DNA from: Dugong dugon
Lineage: Eukaryota > Chordata > Mammalia > Sirenia > Dugongidae
Assembly: GCA_030035585.1 (NCBI GenBank)
Contig: CM057482.1
Location: 61,632,828-61,696,827 of the forward strand
Reading direction: 5' to 3'
DNA: 64,000 nt
Below are positions 10,130 to 23,114 of the stretch, piece by piece (positions within the stretch are counted from its first letter, which is position 1; each line of letters starts with the position of its first letter). The notes beneath the pieces are model-generated. The model saw only the letters and a program-made list of their open reading frames with translations. It had not been told where the DNA came from and did no database searches. A program made the translations under genes and the position numbers.

Positions 10130-10813
10130 GATTCAGTTAAGCAGCATGAGGGAAACGCTAAGTTTTGGTTTATCTTTCATGTTGTGAAAGGGGAACTTAA
10201 ACCTACTGCTAACAAAGTTTTTACTCAGGAGAACTATGGTCTTCCCTCCTTTGCGTTCCGGAACGAGAGAAAAGCGGTTTCTCTTCTCCTTTGGCGATAC
10301 CGTCTGTAAAGCTCTATTCTCAGCTACGCAGCACGGAATGCCTCCCGGAATGCTGGAAAGCCTGAACGGCTTCAACTAGTTGAAAGGGAAAAAAGTCTTA
10401 GGCTTTATCCACGTAGACAATGCACAGGCAAAGTTCTTAGGCATGTAACACAGAGGGACTTTCAAACACAGAAAGTGAATCGTGCTCCATTCATCCCGAG
10501 ACTGAGAGCAACAAGCTTTTGCTTTCTCTCTCAGGCAGGGAAGAAGCTACATGCTCGTTTTAAGCACACAAGCTATAGTCCGCAAAACTCAACCTGTTCT
10601 GCTGTCCTCTAGTTGAAGGTAGACAATCTCCCTGTTTGGTTTTGAAAGCCACTAGTACCTTCATTCCTGGTAGGCAAAATTCCCTTTGAAAGCCAGGGGA
10701 TTCAAATACTTGCTAGGCCTGCACTCTCCAGCCTTCTCCCAAGCAGGGAACATTGGACAAAGCAGCTTCTGCTGGCCGGACACTCTCTTCTAACAAAACT
10801 GAAAACTTAAGTA
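10130..10813 (+). repeat. F-class monomer (isolated copy)
   Basis: F is a diverged class. Markers are gcatgagggaaacg, ggtttatctttcatg, aactatggtcttccc, gttccggaacgagag, tcccgagactg, tctctctcagg and catgctcgttttaag. Three other F copies (36787, 44307, 60027) sit inside a G-H-F block. This copy has no G or H upstream. It shares aaagctctattc with the copy at 44307; the copies at 36787 and 60027 have aaagccctattc. Confidence 0.88.
10254..10265. repeat. Perfect 12-bp palindrome cgttccggaacg in F and G (example)
   Basis: F and G monomers have cgttccggaacg where K, P and H have cgttccagaacg. The single base makes the dyad perfect. It overlaps the CENP-B-box-like region. The coordinates are in the F monomer at 10130. 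Confidence 0.8.
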
Positions 10814-13800
10814 GATTCAGTTAAGCAGCTTGAAGGAGAACGCTGTCCTTTGCTTTCTCTTTCACATGGTGAATAGGGAACTTAAACCTACTGCTACCAA
10901 AATTTTTACTCAGGGGAACTACGGTTTTGCATACCTCGCTTTCCAGAATGGGAGAAACGCGGTTTCTCTTCTCCTTTAGCGATACCGTGGTAAAGCCCTA
11001 TTCTCATCTACGTAGCACAGAATGCCTCCCGGAATGCTAGAAAGCCTGAACGGCTTCAACTAGTTGAAAGGGAAAAAAGTCTTAGGCTTTATTCAGGTAG
11101 ACAATGCACAGGCAACGTTCTTAGGCATGTAACACAGAGGGACTTTCAAACACAGAAAGTGAATCGTGCTCCGTTCCTCCCCAGACTGAGAGCAACAAGC
11201 TCTTGTTTTCCCTTTCAGGCAGGGAAGAAGCTACATGCTGGTGTTAAGCACACAAGCTTTAGTTAGCAAAACTGAACCTCTTCTGCTGTCCTCTAGCTGA
11301 AGGCAGACAATCTACCTGTTTGGCTTTGAAAGCCAATACTACCTTCATTCCTGGTAGGCAAACTTCCCTTTGAAAACCAGGGGATTCAAATACGTGCTAG
11401 GCCTGCACTCTCCAGCCTTCTCCCAAGCAGGGAACATTGGAGATAGGAGCTTGTGCTGTGCGGACACTTTCTCCTAACAAAACTGAAAACTTAAGTAGAT
11501 TCAGTTAAGCAGCTTAAAGGAGAACGCTGTCCTTTGCTTTCTCTTTCATATGGTGAATAGGAAACTTAAACCTACTGCTACCAAAATTTTTACTCAGGGG
11601 AACTACGGTTTTGCATCCCTCGCTTTCCAGAATGGGAGAAACGCGGTTTCTCTTCTCCTTTAGCGATACCGTGGTAAAGCCCTATTCTCATCTACGCAGC
11701 ACAGAATGCCTCCCGAAATGCTAGAAAGCCTGAACGGCTTCAACTAGTTGAAAGGGAAAAAAGTCTTAGGCTTTATCCATGTAGACAATGCACAGGCAAC
11801 GTTCTTAGGCATGTAACACAGAGGGACTTTCAAACACAGAAAGTGAATCGTGCTCCGTTCATCCCCAGACTGAGAGCAACAAGCTCTTGTTTTCCCTTTC
11901 AGGCAGGGAAGAAGCTACATGCTGGTGTTAAGCACACAAGCTTTAGTCAGCAAAACCTAACCTCTTCTGCTATCCTCTAGCTGAAGGCAGACAATCTACC
12001 TGTTTGGCTTTGAAAGCCAGTAGTACCTTCATTTGGGTAGGCAAAATTCCCCTTGAAAACCAGGGGATTCAAATACTTGCTACGCCTGCACTCTCCAGCC
12101 TTCTCCCAAGCAGGGAACATTGGAGAAAGTAGCTTGTGCTGGCCGGACACTTTCTCCTAACAAAACTGAAAACTTAAGTAGATTCAGTTAAGCAGCTTGA
12201 AGGAGAACGCTGTCCTTTGCTTTCTCTTTCACATGGTGAATAGGGAACTTAAACCTACTGCTACCAAAATTTTTACTCAGGGGAACTACGGTTTTGCATC
12301 CCTCGCTTTCCAGAATGGGAGAAACGCGGTTTCTCTTCTCCTTTAGCGATACCGTGGTAAAGCCCTATTCTCATGTACGCAGCACAGAATGCCTCCCGAA
12401 ATGCTAGAAAGCCTGAACGGCTTCAACTAGTTGAAAGGGAAAAAAGTCTTAGGCTTTATCCAGGTAGACAATGCACAGGCAACGTTCTTAGGCATGTAAC
12501 ACAGAGGGACTTTCAAACACAGAAAGTGAATCGTGCTCCGTTCCTCCCCAGACTGAGAGCAACAAGCTCTTGTTTTCCCTTTCAGGCAGGGAAGAAGCTA
12601 CATGCTGGTGTTAAGCACACAAGCTTTAGTTAGCAAAACTGAACTTCTTCTGCTGTCCTCTAGCTGAAGGCAGATAATCTACCTGTTTGGCTTTGAAAGC
12701 CAGTAGTACCTTCTTTCCTGATAGGCAAAATTCCCTTTGAAAACCAGGGGATTCAAATACTTGCTAGGCCTGCACTCTCCAGCCTTTTCCCAAACAGGGA
12801 ACATTGGAGATAGCAACTTGTGCTGGCCGGACACTTTCTTCTAACAAAACTGAAAACTTAAGTAGATTCAGTTAAGCAGCTTGAGGGAAACGCTAAGTTT
12901 TGGTTTCTCTTTCATGTTGTGAAAGGGGAACTTAAACCTATTGCTAACAAAGTTTTTACTCAGGAGAACTAGGGTTTTGCCTCCTTCGCGTTCCAGAACG
13001 GGAGAAACGCGGTTTCTCTTCTCCTTCGGCGATAACGTCCGTAAAGCCCTATTCTCAGCTACGCCGCACAGAATGCCACCAGGAATGCTGGAAAGCCTGA
13101 ACGGCTAAAACTAGTTGAAAGGGAAAAAAGTCTTAGGCTTTATCCATGTAGACAATGCACAGGCAACGTTCTTAGGCATGTAACACAGAGGGACTTTCAA
13201 ACACAGAAAGTGAATTGTGCTCCGTTCATCCCCAGGCTGAGAGCAACAAGCTCATGCTTTCTCTTTCAGGCAGGGAAGAAGCTACATGCTGGTGTTAAGC
13301 ACACAAGCTTTAGTTAGCAAAACTGAACCTCTTCTGCTGTCCTCTAGCTGAAGGCGGACAATCTACCTGTTTGGCTTTGAAAGCCAGTAGTACCTTCTTT
13401 CCTGATAGGCAAAATTCCCTTTGAAAACCAGGAGATTCAAACACTTGCTAGGCCTGCACTCTCCAGCCTTCTCCCAAGCAGGGAACATTGGAGAAAGCAG
13501 CTTGTGCTGGCCGGACACTCTCTTCTAACAAAGCTGAAAACTTAAGTAGATTCAGTTAAGCAGCTTGAGGGAAACGCTAAGTTTTGGTTTCTCTTTCATC
13601 TTGTGAAAGGGGAACTTAAACCTACTGCTAACAAATTTTCTACACAGGAGAACTAGGGTTTTGCCTCCTTCGCGTTCCAGAACGGGAGAAACGCGGTTTC
13701 TCTTCTCCTTTGGCGATAACGTCTGTAAAGCGGTATTCTCAGCCGCGCAGCCCAGAATACCTCCCGGAATGCTAGAAAGCCTCACCGGCTTCAACTGCTT

Positions 13801-14231
13801 GAAAGGGAGAAACGTCATACGCTTTATCAAAGTAGACAATGCACAGGATCTGTCTTAGGCATGTAACACAGAGGGACTTTCAAACACAGAAAGTGAATCG
13901 TGCCCCGTTCATCCCCAGACTGAGAGCAACAATCTCTTGCTTTCCCTTTCAGGCAGGGAAGAAGCTACATGCTGGTGTTAAGCACACAGGCTTTAGTTAG
14001 CAAAACTGAACTTCTTCTGCTGTCCTCTAGCTGAAGGCAGATAATCTACCTGTTTGGCTTTGAAAGCCAGTAGTACCTTCTTTCCTGATAGGCAAAATTC
14101 CCTTTGAAAACCAGGGGATTCAAATACTTGCTAGGCCTGCACTCTCCAGCCTTTTCCCAAACAGGGAACATTGGAGATAGCAGCTTGTGCTGGCCGGACA
14201 CTTTCTTCTAACAAAACTGAAAACTTAAGTA
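10814..14231 (+). repeat. 5-mer unit: E1, E3, E2', K2, P (starts 10814, 11498, 12181, 12865, 13549)
   Basis: The unit is 3418 bp and follows F. The E1 has ttattcagg and a private gcatacctcg. E3 has cttaaaggag, catatgg and catctacgcag. E2' is E2 with aaaaaagtc instead of aaaagtgtc. K2 has gataacgtcc. The P has gataacgtc, an E2-type tail and cacaggcttt. The same five classes in the same order follow F at 44991. Confidence 0.9.
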
Positions 14232-15597
14232 GATTCAGTTAAGCAGCTTGAGGGAAACGCTAAGTTTTGGTTTCTCTTTCATGTTGTGAAAGGGGAACTT
14301 AAACCTATTGCTAACAAAGTTTTTACTCAGGAGAACTAGGGTTTTGCCTCCTTCGCGTTCCAGAACGGGAGAAACGCGGTTTCTCTTCTCCTTCGGCGAT
14401 ACCGTCCGTAAAGCCCTATTCTCAGCTACGCAGCACAGAATGCCACCAGGAATGCTGGAAAGCCTGAACGGCTACAACTAGTTGAAAGGGAAAAAAGTCT
14501 TAGGCTGTATCCAGGTAGACAAAGCACAGGCAACGTTCTTAGGCATGTAACACAGAGGGACTTTCAAACACAGAAAGTGAATCGTGCTCCGTTCCTCCCC
14601 AGGCTGAGAGCAACAAGCTCATGCTTTCTCTTTCAGGCAGGGAAGAAGCTACATGCTGGTGTTAAGCACACAAGCTTTAGTTAGCAAAACTGAACCTCTT
14701 CTGCTGTCCTCTAGCTGAAGGCAGACAATCTACCTGTTTGGCTTTGAAAGCCAGTAGTACCTTCTTTCCTGATAGGCAAAATTCCCTTTGAAAACCAGGG
14801 GATTCAAACACTTGCTAGGCCTGCACTCTCCAGCCTTCTCCCAAGCAGGGAACATTGGAGAAAGCAGCTTGTGCTGGCCGGACACTCTCTTCTAAGAAAA
14901 CTGAAAACTTAAGTAGATTCAGTTAAGCAGCTTGAGGGAAACGCTAAGTTTTGGTTTCTCTTTCATCTTGTGAAAGGGGAACTTAAACCTACTGCTAACA
15001 AATTTTCTACTCAGGAGAACTAGGGTTTTGCCTCCTTCGCGTTCCAGAACGGGAGAAACGCGGTTTCTCTTCTCCTTTGGCGATACCGTCTGTAAAGCGG
15101 TATTCTCAGCCGCGCAGCCCAGAATACCTCCCGGAATGCTAAAAGCCTCACCGGCTTCAACTGCTTGAAAGGGAGAAACGTCATACGCTTTATCAAAGTA
15201 GACAATGCACAGGATCTGTCTTAGGCATGTAACACAGAGGGACTTTCAAACACAGAAAGTGAATCGTGCCCCGTTCATCCCCAGACTGAGAGCAACAATC
15301 TCTTGCTTTCCCTTTCAGGCAGGGAAGAAGCTACATGCTGGTGTTAAGCACACAAGCTTTAGTTAGCAAAACTGAACCTCTTCTGCTGTCCTCTAGCTGA
15401 AGGCAGACAATCTACCTGTTTGGCTTTGAAAGCCAATACTACCTTCATTCCTGGTAGGCAAACTTCCCTTTGAAAACCAGGGGATTCAAATACGTGCTAG
15501 GCCTGCACTCTCCAGCCTTCTCCCAAGCAGGGAACATTGGAGATAGGAGCTTGTGCTGGGCGGACAATTTCTCCTAACAAAACTGAAAACTTAAGTA
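14232..15597 (+). repeat. 2-mer unit: K1, P with one-base deletion (starts 14232, 14916)
   Basis: K1 is standard, with tctaagaaaactg at its end. The P at 14916 reads gctaaaagcc where other copies read gctagaaagcc (near 15140), a one-base deletion that makes it 682 bp. It ends with the P tail and a gagataggagc/gggcggacaattt junction into E3. Confidence 0.9.
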
Positions 15598-18331
15598 GAT
15601 TCAGTTAAGCAGCTTAAAGGAGAACGCTGTCCTTTGCTTTCTCTTTCATATGGTGAATAGGGAACTTAAACCTACTGCTACCAAAATTTTTACTCAGGGG
15701 AACTACGGTTTTGCATCCCTCGCTTTCCAGAATGGGAGAAACGCGGTTTCTCTTCTCCTTTAGCGATACCGTGGTAAAGCCCTATTCTCATCTACGCAGC
15801 ACAGAATGCCTCCCGAAATGCTAGAAAGCCTGAACGGCTTCAACTAGTTGAAAGGGAAAAAAGTCTTAGGCTTTATCCATGTAGACAATGCACAGGCAAC
15901 GTTCTTAGGCATGTAACACAGAGGGACTTTCAAACACAGAAAGTGAATCGTGCTCCGTTCATCCCCAGACTGAGAGCAACAAGCTCTTGTTTTCCCTTTC
16001 AGGCAGGGAAGAAGCTACATGCTGGTGTTAAGCACACAAGCTTTAGTCAGCAAAACCTAACCTCTTCTGCTATCCTCTAGCTGAAGGCAGACAATCTACC
16101 TGTTTGGCTTTGAAAGCCACTAGTACCTTCATTTGGGTAGGCAAAATTCCCCTTGAAAACCAGGGGATTCAAATACTTGCTAGGCCTGCACTCTCCAGCC
16201 TTCTCCCAAGCAGGGAACATTGGAGAAAGTAGCTTGTGCTGGGCGGACACTTTCTCCTAACAAAACTGAAAACTTAAGTAGATTCAGTTAAGCAGCTTGA
16301 AGGAGAACGCTGTCCTTTGCTTTCTCTTTCACATGGTGAATAGGGAACTTAAACCTACTGCTACCAAAATTTTTACTCAGGGGAACTACGGTTTTGCATC
16401 CCTCGCTTTCCAGAATGGGAGAAACGCGGTTTCTCTTCTCCTTTAGCGATACCGTGGTAAAGCCCTATTCTCATGTACGCAGCACAGAATGCCTCCCGAA
16501 ATGCTAGAAAGCCTGAACGGCTTCAACTAGTTGAAAGGGAAAAGTGTCTTAGGCTTTATCCAGGTAGACAATGCACAGGCAACGTTCTTAGGCATGTAAC
16601 ACAGAGGGACTTTCAAACACAGAAAGTGAATCGTGCTCCGTTCCTCCCCAGACTGAGAGCAACAAGCTCTTGTTTTCCCTTTCAGGCAGGGAAGAAGCTA
16701 CATGCTGGTGTTAAGCACACAAGCTTTAGTTAGCAAAACTGAACTTCTTCTGCTGTCCTCTAGCTGAAGGCAGATAATCTACCTGTTTGGCTTTGAAAGC
16801 CAGTAGTACCTTCTTTCCTGATAGGCAAAATTCCCTTTGAAAACCAGGGGATTCAAATACTTGCTAGGCCTGCACTCTCCAGCCTTTTCCCAAACAGGGA
16901 ACATTGGAGATAGCAGCTTGTGCTGGCCGGACACTTTCTTCTAACAAAACTGAAAACTTAAGTAGATTCAGTTAAGCAGCTTGAGGGAAACGCTAAGTTT
17001 TGGTTTCTCTTTCATGTTGTGAAAGGGGAACTTAAACCTATTGCTAACAAAGTTTTTACTCAGGAGAACTAGGGTTTTGCCTCCTTCGCGTTCCAGAACG
17101 GGAGAAACGCGGTTTCTCTTCTCCTTCGGCGATACCGTCCGTAAAGCCCTATTCTCAGCTACGCAGCACAGAATGCCACCAGGAATGCTGGAAAGCCTGA
17201 ACGGCTACAACTAGTTGAAAGGGAAAAAAGTCTTAGGCTGTATCCAGGTAGACAAAGCACAGGCAACGTTCTTAGGCATGTAACACAGAGGGACTTTCAA
17301 ACACAGAAAGTGAATCGTGCTCCGTTCCTCCCCAGGCTGAGAGCAACAAGCTCATGCTTTCTCTTTCAGGCAGGGAAGAAGCTACATGCTGGTGTTAAGC
17401 ACACAAGCTTTAGTTAGCAAAACTGAACCTCTTCTGCTGTCCTCTAGCTGAAGGCAGACAATCTACCTGTTTGGCTTTGAAAGCCAGTAGTACCTTCTTT
17501 CCTGATAGGCAAAATTCCCTTTGAAAACCAGGGGATTCAAACACTTGCTAGGCCTGCACTCTCCAGCCTTCTCCCAAGCAGGGAACATTGGAGAAAGCAG
17601 CTTGTGCTGGCCGGACACTCTCTTCTAAGAAAACTGAAAACTTAAGTAGATTCAGTTAAGCAGCTTGAGGGAAACGCTAAGTTTTGGTTTCTCTTTCATC
17701 TTGTGAAAGGGGAACTTAAACCTACTGCTAACAAATTTTCTACTCAGGAGAACTAGGGTTTTGCCTCCTTCGCGTTCCAGAACGGGAGAAACGCGGTTTC
17801 TCTTCTCCTTTGGCGATACCGTCTGTAAAGCGGTATTCTCAGCCGCGCAGCCCAGAATACCTCCCGGAATGCTAGAAAGCCTCACCGGCTTCAACTGCTT
17901 GAAAGGGAGAAACGTCATACGCTTTATCAAAGTAGACAATGCACAGGATCTGTCTTAGGCATGTAACACAGAGGGACTTTCAAACACAGAAAGTGAATCG
18001 TGCCCCGTTCATCCCCAGACTGAGAGCAACAATCTCTTGCTTTCCCTTTCAGTCAGGGAAGAAGCTACATGCTGGTGTTAAGCACACAAGCTTTAGTTAG
18101 CAAAACTGAACCTCTTCTGCTGTCCTCTAGCTGAAGGCAGACAATCTACCTGTTTGGCTTTGAAAGCCAATACTACCTTCATTCCTGGTAGGCAAACTTC
18201 CCTTTGAAAACCAGGGGATTCAAATACGTGCTAGGCCTGCACTCTCCAGCCTTTTCCCAAACAGGGAACATTGGAGATAGGAGCTTGTGCTGGGCGGACA
18301 ATTTCTCCTAACAAAACTGAAAACTTAAGTA
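15598..18331 (+). repeat. 4-mer unit: E3, E2, K1, P (starts 15598, 16281, 16965, 17649)
   Basis: This is a clean 2734-bp four-monomer unit, probably the best type example of the 4-mer in the window. E3 has cttaaaggag, catatgg, cagcaaaacctaacc and cttcatttggg. E2 has catgtacgcag and aaaagtgtc. K1 has ggctacaactag. P is tctactcagg with ttcagtcagg and a cttttcccaaacagg end. Confidence 0.93.
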
Positions 18332-20381
18332 GATTCAGTTAAGCAGCTTAAAGGAGAACGCTGTCCTTTGCTTTCTCTTTCATATGGTGAATAGGGAACT
18401 TAAACCTACTGCTACCAAAATTTTTACTCAGGGGAACTACGGTTTTGCATCCCTCGCTTTCCAGAATGGGAGAAACGCGGTTTCTCTTCTCCTTTAGCGA
18501 TACCGTGGTAAAGCCCTATTCTCATCTACGCAGCACAGAATGCCTCCCGAAATGCTAGAAAGCCTGAACGGCTTCAACTAGTTGAAAGGGAAAAAAGTCT
18601 TAGGCTTTATCCATGTAGACAATGCACAGGCAACGTTCTTAGGCATGTAACACAGAGGGACTTTCAAACACAGAAAGTGAATCGTGCTCCGTTCATCCCC
18701 AGACTGAGAGCAACAAGCTCTTGTTTTCCCTTTCAGGCAGGGAAGAAGCTACATGCTGGTGTTAAGCACACAAGCTTTAGTCAGCAAAACCTAACCTCTT
18801 CTGCTATCCTCTAGCTGAAGGCAGACAATCTACCTGTTTGGCTTTGAAAGCCACTAGTACCTTCATTTGGGTAGGCAAAATTCCCCTTGAAAACCAGGGG
18901 ATTCAAATACTTGCTAGGCCTGCACTCTCCAGCCTTCTCCCAAGCAGGGAACATTGGAGAAAGTAGCTTGTGCTGGGCGGACACTTTCTCCTAACAAAAC
19001 TGAAAACTTAAGTAGATTCAGTTAAGCAGCTTGAAGGAGAACGCTGTCCTTTGCTTTCTCTTTCACATGGTGAATAGGGAACTTAAACCTACTGCTACCA
19101 AAATTTTTACTCAGGGGAACTACGGTTTTGCATCCCTCGCTTTCCAGAATGGGAGAAACGCGGTTTCTCTTCTCCTTTAGCGATACCGTGGTAAAGCCCT
19201 ATTCTCATGTACGCAGCACAGAATGCCTCCCGAAATGCTAGAAAGCCTGAACGGCTTCAACTAGTTGAAAGGGAAAAGTGTCTTAGGCTTTATCCAGGTA
19301 GACAATGCACAGGCAACGTTCTTAGGCATGTAACACAGAGGGACTTTCAAACACAGAAAGTGAATCGTGCTCCGTTCCTCCCCAGACTGAGAGCAACAAG
19401 CTCTTGTTTTCCCTTTCAGGCAGGGAAGAAGCTACATGCTGGTGTTAAGCACACAAGCTTTAGTTAGCAAAACTGAACCTCTTCTGCTGTCCTCTAGCTG
19501 AAGGCAGACAATCTACCTGTTTGGCTTTGAAAGCCAGTAGTACCTTCTTTCCTGATAGGCAAAATTCCCTTTGAAAACCAGGGGATTCAAACACTTGCTA
19601 GGCCTGCACTCTCCAGCCTTCTCCCAAGCAGGGAACATTGGAGAAAGCAGCTTGTGCTGGCCGGACACTCTCTTCTAAGAAAACTGAAAACTTAAGTAGA
19701 TTCAGTTAAGCAGCTTGAGGGAAACGCTAAGTTTTGGTTTCTCTTTCATCTTGTGAAAGGGGAACTTAAACCTACTGCTAACAAATTTTCTACTCAGGAG
19801 AACTAGGGTTTTGCCTCCTTCGCGTTCCAGAACGGGAGAAACGCGGTTTCTCTTCTCCTTTGGCGATACCGTCTGTAAAGCGGTATTCTCAGCCGCGCAG
19901 CCCAGAATACCTCCCGGAATGCTAGAAAGCCTCACCGGCTTCAACTGCTTGAAAGGGAGAAACGTCATACGCTTTATCAAAGTAGACAATGCACAGGATC
20001 TGTCTTAGGCATGTAACACAGAGGGACTTTCAAACACAGAAAGTGAATCGTGCCCCGTTCATCCCCAGACTGAGAGCAACAATCTCTTGCTTTCCCTTTC
20101 AGTCAGGGAAGAAGCTACATGCTGGTGTTAAGCACACAAGCTTTAGTTAGCAAAACTGAACCTCTTCTGCTGTCCTCTAGCTGAAGGCAGACAATCTACC
20201 TGTTTGGCTTTGAAAGCCAATACTACCTTCATTCCTGGTAGGCAAACTTCCCTTTGAAAACCAGGGGATTCAAATACGTGCTAGGCCTGCACTCTCCAGC
20301 CTTTTCCCAAACAGGGAACATTGGAGATAGGAGCTTGTGCTGGGCGGACAATTTCTCCTAACAAAACTGAAAACTTAAGTA
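18332..20381 (+). repeat. Contracted 4-mer: E3, E2/K1 hybrid, P (starts 18332, 19015, 19699)
   Basis: The block is 2050 bp: the 4-mer minus one monomer. The monomer at 19015 has the E2 head (catgtacgcag, aaaagtgtc, caagctcttg). Its tail is that of K1 (gaacctcttc, gacaatc, aaacacttgc, cactctcttctaag), and P follows directly. One K-length unit was lost by exchange between E2 and K1 within about 19410-19510. Confidence 0.87.
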
Positions 20382-23114
20382 GATTCAGTTAAGCAGCTTA
20401 AAGGAGAACGCTGTCCTTTGCTTTCTCTTTCATATGGTGAATAGGGAACTTAAACCTACTGCTACCAAAATTTTTACTCAGGGGAACTACGGTTTTGCAT
20501 CCCTCGCTTTCCAGAATGGGAGAAACGCGGTTTCTCTTCTCCTTTAGCGATACCGTGGTAAAGCCCTATTCTCATCTACGCAGCACAGAATGCCTCCCGA
20601 AATGCTAGAAAGCCTGAACGGCTTCAACTAGTTGAAAGGGAAAAAAGTCTTAGGCTTTATCCATGTAGACAATGCACAGGCAACGTTCTTAGGCATGTAA
20701 CACAGAGGGACTTTCAAACACAGAAAGTGAATCGTGCTCCGTTCATCCCCAGACTGAGAGCAACAAGCTCTTGTTTTCCCTTTCAGGCAGGGAAGAAGCT
20801 ACATGCTGGTGTTAAGCACACAAGCTTTAGTCAGCAAAACCTAACCTCTTCTGCTATCCTCTAGCTGAAGGCAGACAATCTACCTGTTTGGCTTTGAAAG
20901 CCACTAGTACCTTCATTTGGGTAGGCAAAATTCCCCTTGAAAACCAGGGGATTCAAATACTTGCTAGGCCTGCACTCTCCAGCCTTCTCCCAAGCAGGGA
21001 ACATTGGAGAAAGTAGCTTGTGCTGGGCGGACACTTTCTCCTAACAAAACTGAAAACTTAAGTAGATTCAGTTAAGCAGCTTGAAGGAGAACGCTGTCCT
21101 TTGCTTTCTCTTTCACATGGTGAATAGGGAACTTAAACCTACTGCTACCAAAATTTTTACTCAGGGGAACTACGGTTTTGCATCCCTCGCTTTCCAGAAT
21201 GGGAGAAACGCGGTTTCTCTTCTCCTTTAGCGATACCGTGGTAAAGCCCTATTCTCATGTACGCAGCACAGAATGCCTCCCGAAATGCTAGAAAGCCTGA
21301 ACGGCTTCAACTAGTTGAAAGGGAAAAGTGTCTTAGGCTTTATCCAGGTAGACAATGCACAGGCAACGTTCTTAGGCATGTAACACAGAGGGACTTTCAA
21401 ACACAGAAAGTGAATCGTGCTCCGTTCCTCCCCAGACTGAGAGCAACAAGCTCTTGTTTTCCCTTTCAGGCAGGGAAGAAGCTACATGCTGGTGTTAAGC
21501 ACACAAGCTTTAGTTAGCAAAACTGAACTTCTTCTGCTGTCCTCTAGCTGAAGGCAGATAATCTACCTGTTTGGCTTTGAAAGCCAGTAGTACCTTCTTT
21601 CCTGATAGGCAAAATTCCCTTTGAAAACCAGGGGATTCAAATACTTGCTAGGCCTGCACTCTCCAGCCTTTTCCCAAACAGGGAACATTGGAGATAGCAG
21701 CTTGTGCTGGCCGGACACTTTCTTCTAACAAAACTGAAAACTTAAGTAGATTCAGTTAAGCAGCTTGAGGGAAACGCTAAGTTTTGGTTTCTCTTTCATG
21801 TTGTGAAAGGGGAACTTAAACCTATTGCTAACAAAGTTTTTACTCAGGAGAACTAGGGTTTTGCCTCCTTCGCGTTCCAGAACGGGAGAAACGCGGTTTC
21901 TCTTCTCCTTCGGCGATACCGTCCGTAAAGCCCTATTCTCAGCTACGCAGCACAGAATGCCACCAGGAATGCTGGAAAGCCTGAACGGCTACAACTAGTT
22001 GAAAGGGAAAAAAGTCTTAGGCTGTATCCAGGTAGACAAAGCACAGGCAACGTTCTTAGGCATGTAACACAGAGGGACTTTCAAACACAGAAAGTGAATC
22101 GTGCTCCGTTCCTCCCCAGGCTGAGAGCAACAAGCTCATGCTTTCTCTTTCAGGCAGGGAAGAAGCTACATGCTGGTGTTAAGCACACAAGCTTTAGTTA
22201 GCAAAACTGAACCTCTTCTGCTGTCCTCTAGCTGAAGGCAGACAATCTACCTGTTTGGCTTTGAAAGCCAGTAGTACCTTCTTTCCTGATAGGCAAAATT
22301 CCCTTTGAAAACCAGGGGATTCAAACACTTGCTAGGCCTGCACTCTCCAGCCTTCTCCCAAGCAGGGAACATTGGAGAAAGCAGCTTGTGCTGGCCGGAC
22401 ACTCTCTTCTAACAAAACTGAAAACTTAAGTAGATTCAGTTAAGCAGCTTGAGGGAAACGCTAAGTTTTGGTTTCTCTTTCATCTTGTGAAAGGGGAACT
22501 TAAACCTACTGCTAACAAATTTTCTACTCAGGAGAACTAGGGTTTTGCCTCCTTCGCGTTCCAGAACGGGAGAAACGCGGTTTCTCTTCTCCTTTGGCGA
22601 TACCGTCTGTAAAGCGGTATTCTCAGCCGCGCAGCCCAGAATACCTCCCGGAATGCTAGAAAGCCTCACCGGCTTCAACTGCTTGAAAGGGAGAAACGTC
22701 ATACGCTTTATCAAAGTAGACAATGCACAGGATCTGTCTTAGGCATGTAACACAGAGGGACTTTCAAACACAGAAAGTGAATCGTGCCCCGTTCATCCAC
22801 AGACTGAGAGCAACAATCTCTTGCTTTCCCTTTCAGTCAGGGAAGAAGCTACATGCTGGTGTTAAGCACACAAGCTTTAGTTAGCAAAACTGAACCTCTT
22901 CTGCTGTCCTCTAGCTGAAGGCAGACAATCTACCTGTTTGGCTTTGAAAGCCAATACTACCTTCATTCCTGGTAGGCAAACTTCCCTTTGAAAACCAGGG
23001 GATTCAAATACGTGCTAGCCCTCACTCTCCAGCCTTCTCCCAAGCAGGGAACATTGGAGAAAGTAGCTTGTGCTGTGCGGACACTTTCTCCTAACAAAAC
23101 TGAAAACTTAAGTA
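20382..23114 (+). repeat. 4-mer unit: E3, E2, K1, P (starts 20382, 21065, 21749, 22433)
   Basis: The 4-mer is standard up to P. The P at 22433 has ttcatccacagactg, where most copies have ttcatccccagactg, and the one-base-shorter gtgctagccctcactctcc near 23012. Both variants recur together in the P at 29953. The second recurs near 53772. Confidence 0.92.

Larger units (their letters stand above)
10012..19200 (+). repeat. 50-monomer-offset duplication, first copy
   Basis: Corresponds to about 44189-53377 at offset 34177. Class order is identical for 14 monomers: F, E1, E3, E2', K2, P, K1, P, E3, E2, K1, P, E3, E2/E1 head. At least nine differences are visible by eye before 17.6 kb, and more after it (gataccgtc against gataacgtc, tctactcagg against tctacacagg). 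It therefore looks older than the 34-monomer duplication. Compensating one-base deletions occur in different monomers (15140; 48920). Confidence 0.83.
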
